NCBI GenBank assembly: GCA_017989885.1 | Contig: JAGNPA010000152.1 | Span: 1 to 5,501 of the forward strand | Source: Aquabacterium sp. | GTDB taxonomy: Bacteria; Pseudomonadota; Gammaproteobacteria; Burkholderiales; Burkholderiaceae_C | DNA length: 5,501 bases | Direction of reading: 5' to 3' | Shown: positions 1 to 5,501 of the stretch, piece after piece | Numbering within the stretch: position 1 is the first letter of the stretch | How the letters are laid out: every line of letters starts with the position of its first letter | Notes under the pieces: model-generated | What the model was told of the DNA's origin: nothing | The model's database searches: none | What the model saw: the letters and a program-made list of their open reading frames with translations, nothing else | Made by a program: the position numbers and the translations under genes

Positions 1-2483
<2,483 letters not shown>

Positions 2484-2485
2484 CC

Positions 2486-3103
2486 ATGCAGCGCCGCCAC
2501 CTCCTCACCGGCCTGAGCGCCACCCTGGCCCTGGCCTCCCTCGGGGGCTGCGGCTTCCAGCTGCGCCGTGGCCCCAAGGTCATGGCCTTCCGCACCATCC
2601 AGCTCACCGGCTTTGCCAGCACCTCGCCGCTGGCCAGCGAGCTGGCCCGTGCGCTCGAAGCCAGTGGCGTCGATGTGGTCGACTCCACCCTGCAGGCCAC
2701 CCAGGCGGCCTCGGCCAGCCAGGTGCCCACGAGCCACCTGGTGTTCGAAGCCCTGCGTGACAGCCGCGATCTGGTCGTCGTGACCAAGACCGCCTACGGC
2801 CAGGTGCGCGACATGAGCGTGCGCACCGGCGTGCGCTTTCGCATCCTGCGCGGCGACGGCAGCGAGCTGCTCGGCCCCACCCAGGTCGACCTGGCACGCG
2901 ACCTGAGCTACAACGAGCGAGACGCCCTGGCCAAACAGGACGAGGCCGCCGCCCTGCAACGCAGCATGCAGACCGACATCGTCAACCAGGTGCTGCGCCG
3001 CCTGGCCGCCATCCAGCCCGCACAGCTGACCAGCCCTGCGCCGGCGGCCACGACCACCGCCCCGGTCTCCGCCGTCCAAGCCGCCTCCCAGGCGGGTCGC
3101 TGA
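2486..3103 (+). CDS. lptE: LPS-assembly lipoprotein LptE (RlpB)
   Basis: Outer-membrane lipoprotein of 205 aa that plugs and helps assemble the LptD translocon, which inserts lipopolysaccharide into the outer leaflet. The N-terminus is a lipoprotein signal: basic start MQRRH, hydrophobic stretch 6-19, then a lipobox LGGC with the lipidated Cys at 22. The +2 residue is Gly, not Asp, which fits outer-membrane sorting. CGFQLRR directly after the cleavage site is the usual start of mature LptE. The body has the family's alternating strand and helix pattern (FRTIQLTGF near 35; SYNERDALAKQDE near 137-149), then an Ala/Pro/Thr-rich tail from about 178. The start at 2486 is chosen because it gives the signal peptide. 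The same frame stays open far upstream, but only as an out-of-frame shadow of leuS. A weak Shine-Dalgarno GGTGG (2474-2478) lies inside the leuS end, so translational coupling to leuS is likely. Position between leuS and holA supports the call. Confidence 0.93.
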   Translation: MQRRHLLTGLSATLALASLGGCGFQLRRGPKVMAFRTIQLTGFASTSPLASELARALEASGVDVVDSTLQATQAASASQVPTSHLVFEALRDSRDLVVVTKTAYGQVRDMSVRTGVRFRILRGDGSELLGPTQVDLARDLSYNERDALAKQDEAAALQRSMQTDIVNQVLRRLAAIQPAQLTSPAPAATTTAPVSAVQAASQAGR

Positions 3104-3119
3104 ACGGCGACCGCACCCC

Positions 3120-4214
3120 ATGCAACTGCGCCTGGACCAGCTCCCCGCCCACCTGAGCAAAGGGGCGGGTGCGCTCAAGCCCGTCTACACCCTCTACGGT
3201 GACGAGCCCCTGCTGGCCCAGGAAGCGGGCGACGCCATCCGCGCCGCCGCGCGCGCGGCCGGCTACACCGAACGTCAGGTCCACACCGTCAGTGGCGCGC
3301 ACTTCGACTGGTCGGGCCTGCTGGGCGCGGCCAGCGAAATGTCCCTGTTCGGCGACAAGCAGATCATCGAGATCCGCATCCCCTCGGGCAAGCCCGGCAA
3401 AGACGGCTCGCAAGCCCTGCAGCAGTACTGCACCGCCGCCCAGGGCAACGACGGCCTGCTCACCCTCGTCACCCTGCCCCGCCTGGACAAGACCCAGCTC
3501 AACAGCGCCTGGTTCACCGCGCTCGACGGCACGGGCCTCACGCTGCGCTGCGATCCCATCGAGCGCGCCCAGCTGCCGCTGTGGATCGCCCAGCGCCTGT
3601 CCGCCCAGGGCCAGCAGGTCGAGCCCGGCGAAGCCGGTCAGCGCACCCTGGCCTTCTTTGCCGACCGGGTCGAGGGCAACCTGCTCGCCGCCCACCAGGA
3701 AATCGTCAAGCTCGGCCTGCTGCACCCGCCGGGCACGCTCACCATCGCGCAGATCGAAGACGCCGTGGTCGACGTGGCCCGCTTCAACGTCTTCAAGCTC
3801 AGCGAGGCCGTGTTGTCGGGCCAGATCGAGCGCACGCTGCGCATGATCGACGGCCTGCAGGCCGAAGGCGAGGCCGCCGTGCTGGTGCACTGGGCCCTGA
3901 CCGAAGACATTCTCGGCCTCTACCGCGCCCGCACCGCCCTCGACGGCGGCAAGCCCCTGCCCATGGTGCTGCGCGAGCAGCGCGTCTGGGGCCCGCGCGA
4001 GCGCCTGTTCGAACGGATCCTGCCCCACACCCGCGCGGCCGCGCTGGCCCGCCTGGTGGCCCACGCCAGCACGGTCGACGGCATCGTCAAAGGCCTGCGC
4101 CACCCGCAATGGCCACAAGACGGCTGGGAAGCCCTGCGCCGCCTGGCACTGGAGTTGGCGCAGACCGCGCAAGGCCAGCCCGTGGGACGCGTCCCGGTGG
4201 CCACCCGCCGCTGA
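3120..4214 (+). CDS. holA: DNA polymerase III delta subunit
   Basis: Delta subunit (364 aa) of the clamp-loader complex, which opens the beta sliding clamp so it can be loaded on primed DNA. The sequence follows E. coli HolA (343 aa) along its length: N-terminal YTLYGDEPLLAQEA (about 23-36), the position of the degenerate nucleotide-binding fold; EMSLF at 73-77, matching the E. coli segment whose Leu-Phe pair contacts the clamp (here L76-F77); AWFTAL; AQLPLWIAQR; EGNLLAAHQEI in the second domain; and a helical C-terminal collar domain with RVWGPRERLFERIL. About 20 extra residues compared with E. coli are spread over loops and the basic tail ending VATRR. The start lies 16 bases after the lptE stop; the ribosome site is poor (GGCGA at 3106-3110), so it may depend on coupling to lptE. 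In many relatives proA follows holA; here an acyltransferase does. Confidence 0.95.
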   Translation: MQLRLDQLPAHLSKGAGALKPVYTLYGDEPLLAQEAGDAIRAAARAAGYTERQVHTVSGAHFDWSGLLGAASEMSLFGDKQIIEIRIPSGKPGKDGSQALQQYCTAAQGNDGLLTLVTLPRLDKTQLNSAWFTALDGTGLTLRCDPIERAQLPLWIAQRLSAQGQQVEPGEAGQRTLAFFADRVEGNLLAAHQEIVKLGLLHPPGTLTIAQIEDAVVDVARFNVFKLSEAVLSGQIERTLRMIDGLQAEGEAAVLVHWALTEDILGLYRARTALDGGKPLPMVLREQRVWGPRERLFERILPHTRAAALARLVAHASTVDGIVKGLRHPQWPQDGWEALRRLALELAQTAQGQPVGRVPVATRR

Positions 4215-4222
4215 GTCCGCTG

Positions 4223-4279
4223 GCCGCCTCACTGGTACGCCCCCCTTGGATCGGGGGCTGCCTCACTGGTAAGCCCCCC
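4223..4279 (+). repeat. Pair of imperfect direct repeats after holA
   Basis: Two copies of a 23-base unit lie at 4223-4245 and 4257-4279, a period of 34 bases, matching at 21 of 23 positions by eye. Each has the identical core CCTCACTGGTA (4227-4237 and 4261-4271) followed by a C-tract. A third, unrelated-looking C-tract is at 4297-4302. The unit could be a dispersed intergenic repeat of this genome or a local duplication; one window cannot tell. Confidence 0.7.
4239..4258 (+). terminator. GC hairpin, possible holA terminator
   Basis: GCCCCC (4239-4244) pairs perfectly with GGGGGC (4253-4258) around an 8-base loop, 25 bases after the holA stop. There is no T-run after the stem, so it is not a canonical intrinsic terminator. 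It could stabilise the 3' end or terminate weakly. The same G-tract can instead pair with AGCCCCC at 4272-4278, so this stem has a competitor. Confidence 0.35.
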
Positions 4280-4302
4280 CCGGTCGCCCCGCTGCGCCCC
4301 CC

Positions 4303-4308
4303 TACAGT
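4303..4308 (+). promoter_or_regulatory. Candidate -10 element for the acyltransferase gene
   Basis: TACAGT matches the sigma-70 -10 consensus TATAAT at four of six positions and stands out in a C-rich stretch. Transcription would start about 7 bases downstream, near 4315, giving a leader of about 26 bases before the GTG at 4341. No TTGACA-like -35 is seen at 16-18 bases spacing (that region is CCGGTC-like), so the promoter would be weak or activator-dependent. Confidence 0.35.
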
Positions 4309-4326
4309 GACGCCATGCCCCTCACG

Positions 4327-4333
4327 AAAAAGG
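4327..4333 (+). promoter_or_regulatory. Ribosome binding site deciding the GTG start at 4341
   Basis: AAAAAGG ends 7 bases before GTG at 4341, giving a usable Shine-Dalgarno core AAGG at good spacing. It is an A-rich island in an otherwise GC-rich area. It supports the GTG over the first in-frame ATG, which is about 30 codons later and would remove a conserved part of the N-terminus. Confidence 0.55.
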
Positions 4334-4340
4334 CTGTCGC

Positions 4341-5501
4341 GTGAGCCTCACTGACCTGATCCCCCTGAACCGTTCCGAGCACCTGTACTGGGCGGCTGAG
4401 GGCCGCCTCGGCCCCATCAACCAGCCTTACATGCTGCGCCTGAGTGGCCCGGTCGACGCAGCCCTGGTCCGCCAGACCCTGCGCGAACTCGTCACCGCCT
4501 TCCCGCGCATGCGCTCGGTGATCGAGCCGGGCTTCTGGCTCGACCGGATGCGCATCCTGCCCGACGACTTCATCGTCGACCAGTTGTTCGACGACGCCTA
4601 CCAGGTCGAGCACGGTGTCGATCTCGACGACAGCGACGCCCTGCAAGCCTGGCACAGCACCCGCCTGAACGACCCCCTGTCACTGGAACACGGCCTGCCC
4701 TGGCGTGCCCGCTTCCTGCCCCACCCCAGCCAACCCGGCCTGCTCTTCGTGGTGCACCACATCGTGGGCGACGGCCGCTCCATGATCCAGATGCTGTGCG
4801 CCATCCTCGGCCGCCTCAATGGCCAGCCGATCAGCGCCAGCCCACTGGACTCGCCCTCGATGCACGCCGCCGTCACGCCCGCGCATGCCTGGCAATGGCC
4901 CGCGGCCATCTGGCGCGGCTGGCGCCAAAGCCGCGCCGACGCCCGTGCCGCCCAAGGCCAGCAGGTCATCACGCTGAACCAGCGCCACAGCCCCCGCTTC
5001 ACCACCTCGGCCATCCGCTACCACGAGCTGCCCTGCCCGGCCGAAGTCATGAAGCAGCTCGCCCGCGCCAACCACTGCACGCAAAACGCCCTGCTGACCG
5101 CGCTGATCGCCAACACCTTCCTGGCCCCGCATGCCCACAACCCGCACGCCGTGGCCGCCCTGCGCATTTCCGTCGATCTGCGCCGCTACTACCCCGAAGG
5201 CCAGGCGCCCACCTTTGGCAACTATGTCGCCACCTGCACGGTGCGGGCGCGCCACCAGCCCACGCTGACCGCCCAGATCGCCGACATCGAACAGCAGATC
5301 CAGCAGCAACTGGCACGTTTCGAGCGACGCGACCACGCGCTGCCCCTGACGCTGTATGAATGGCTGCCCGTGATCGGGCGCCGTCGCTACGGTCAGCTCA
5401 TCGCGCTCAGCAAGGCACGCGGCTCCCTGCCCGACATCAGCTGCCACTTCAGCAACCTGGGCAGTGCCGAATTCATCAACCCCAAGAACAGCAGCGTGCG
5501 C
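4341..5501 (+). CDS. HHxxxDG acyltransferase (condensation/PapA/WS-DGAT type), 3'-truncated
   Basis: A frame of 387 codons from GTG with no stop before the window end; relatives are usually about 400-460 aa, so little is probably missing. It begins SLTDLIPLNRSEHLYWAAEG, then LRLSGPVDAALVRQTL, the typical opening of condensation-like acyltransferases. The catalytic motif HHIVGDG is at 139-145, with His140 the expected general base and Asp144-Gly145 intact. The C-terminal half has SVDLRRYYPEG (277-287) with FGNY (292-295), and FSNLGS (370-375), where relatives carry an SN-G motif. A Trp-rich stretch (W184, W186, W191, W194) lies in the linker between the two subdomains. There is no signal peptide and no clear membrane segment. 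Members join an acyl donor (CoA or carrier-protein thioester) to an alcohol or amine. No carrier or adenylation domain is visible, so this is a free-standing enzyme. The donor and acceptor cannot be told; a lipid or polyketide ester product is as likely as a peptide one. An upstream in-frame stop at 4308-4310 limits the start. Confidence 0.82.
   Translation, partial: MSLTDLIPLNRSEHLYWAAEGRLGPINQPYMLRLSGPVDAALVRQTLRELVTAFPRMRSVIEPGFWLDRMRILPDDFIVDQLFDDAYQVEHGVDLDDSDALQAWHSTRLNDPLSLEHGLPWRARFLPHPSQPGLLFVVHHIVGDGRSMIQMLCAILGRLNGQPISASPLDSPSMHAAVTPAHAWQWPAAIWRGWRQSRADARAAQGQQVITLNQRHSPRFTTSAIRYHELPCPAEVMKQLARANHCTQNALLTALIANTFLAPHAHNPHAVAALRISVDLRRYYPEGQAPTFGNYVATCTVRARHQPTLTAQIADIEQQIQQQLARFERRDHALPLTLYEWLPVIGRRRYGQLIALSKARGSLPDISCHFSNLGSAEFINPKNSSVR

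Noticed and set aside
2982..4232. Long open frame on the - strand (416 codons) covering holA
   Set aside because: It lies exactly opposite a clear holA gene, has the Gly/Ala/Gln-rich composition of a GC-rich antisense shadow and shows no recognisable motif.
3581..4354. Open frame of 257 codons overlapping the end of holA and the intergenic region
   Set aside because: It is an Arg/Pro/Ala-rich alternate frame of holA, with no family resemblance and no ribosome site.
4680..5447. Open frame on the - strand (255 codons) opposite the acyltransferase
   Set aside because: The + strand frame has conserved motifs throughout; the antisense frame is a composition artefact.

Overview
The window is very GC-rich, with long GC-biased reading frames and almost no intergenic DNA. 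Its core is leuS-lptE-holA (leucyl-tRNA synthetase, LPS-assembly lipoprotein, DNA polymerase III delta subunit), all on the + strand and tightly packed. This order and the protein sequences point to a Gram-negative betaproteobacterium, most likely Burkholderiales (Comamonadaceae or a related lineage). That placement is inference from gene order and remembered homologues; no search was run.

Layout: (1) 1-2483, leuS without its first roughly 75-80 codons, so the HIGH motif lies outside the window; the gene is otherwise intact to its stop. (2) 2486-3103, lptE, starting 2 bases after the leuS stop. (3) 3120-4214, holA, 16 bases further on. (4) 4215-4340, a 126-base intergenic region with a direct repeat (34-bp period), C-tracts and a G-tract that can form two mutually exclusive hairpins, a -10-like TACAGT, and a nine-codon mini-ORF. 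(5) 4341 to the window end, a GTG-initiated open frame of 387 codons with no stop inside the window. It encodes a stand-alone acyltransferase of the HHxxxDG superfamily (condensation domain / PapA / wax-ester synthase type).

The first three genes are housekeeping functions that share a transcript because they are adjacent, not because they share a pathway: tRNA charging, LPS export to the outer membrane, and clamp loading in replication. The acyltransferase appears to be a separate transcription unit, because the hairpin-forming region and a candidate promoter lie before it. It is the only accessory-looking gene and the least predictable part of the window. Its substrate cannot be read from the sequence, and its partner genes, if any, would lie to the right. 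I see no RNA gene, insertion sequence, CRISPR array or phage gene. Nothing here proves a new system; the best leads are the acyltransferase and the unusual leader in front of it.
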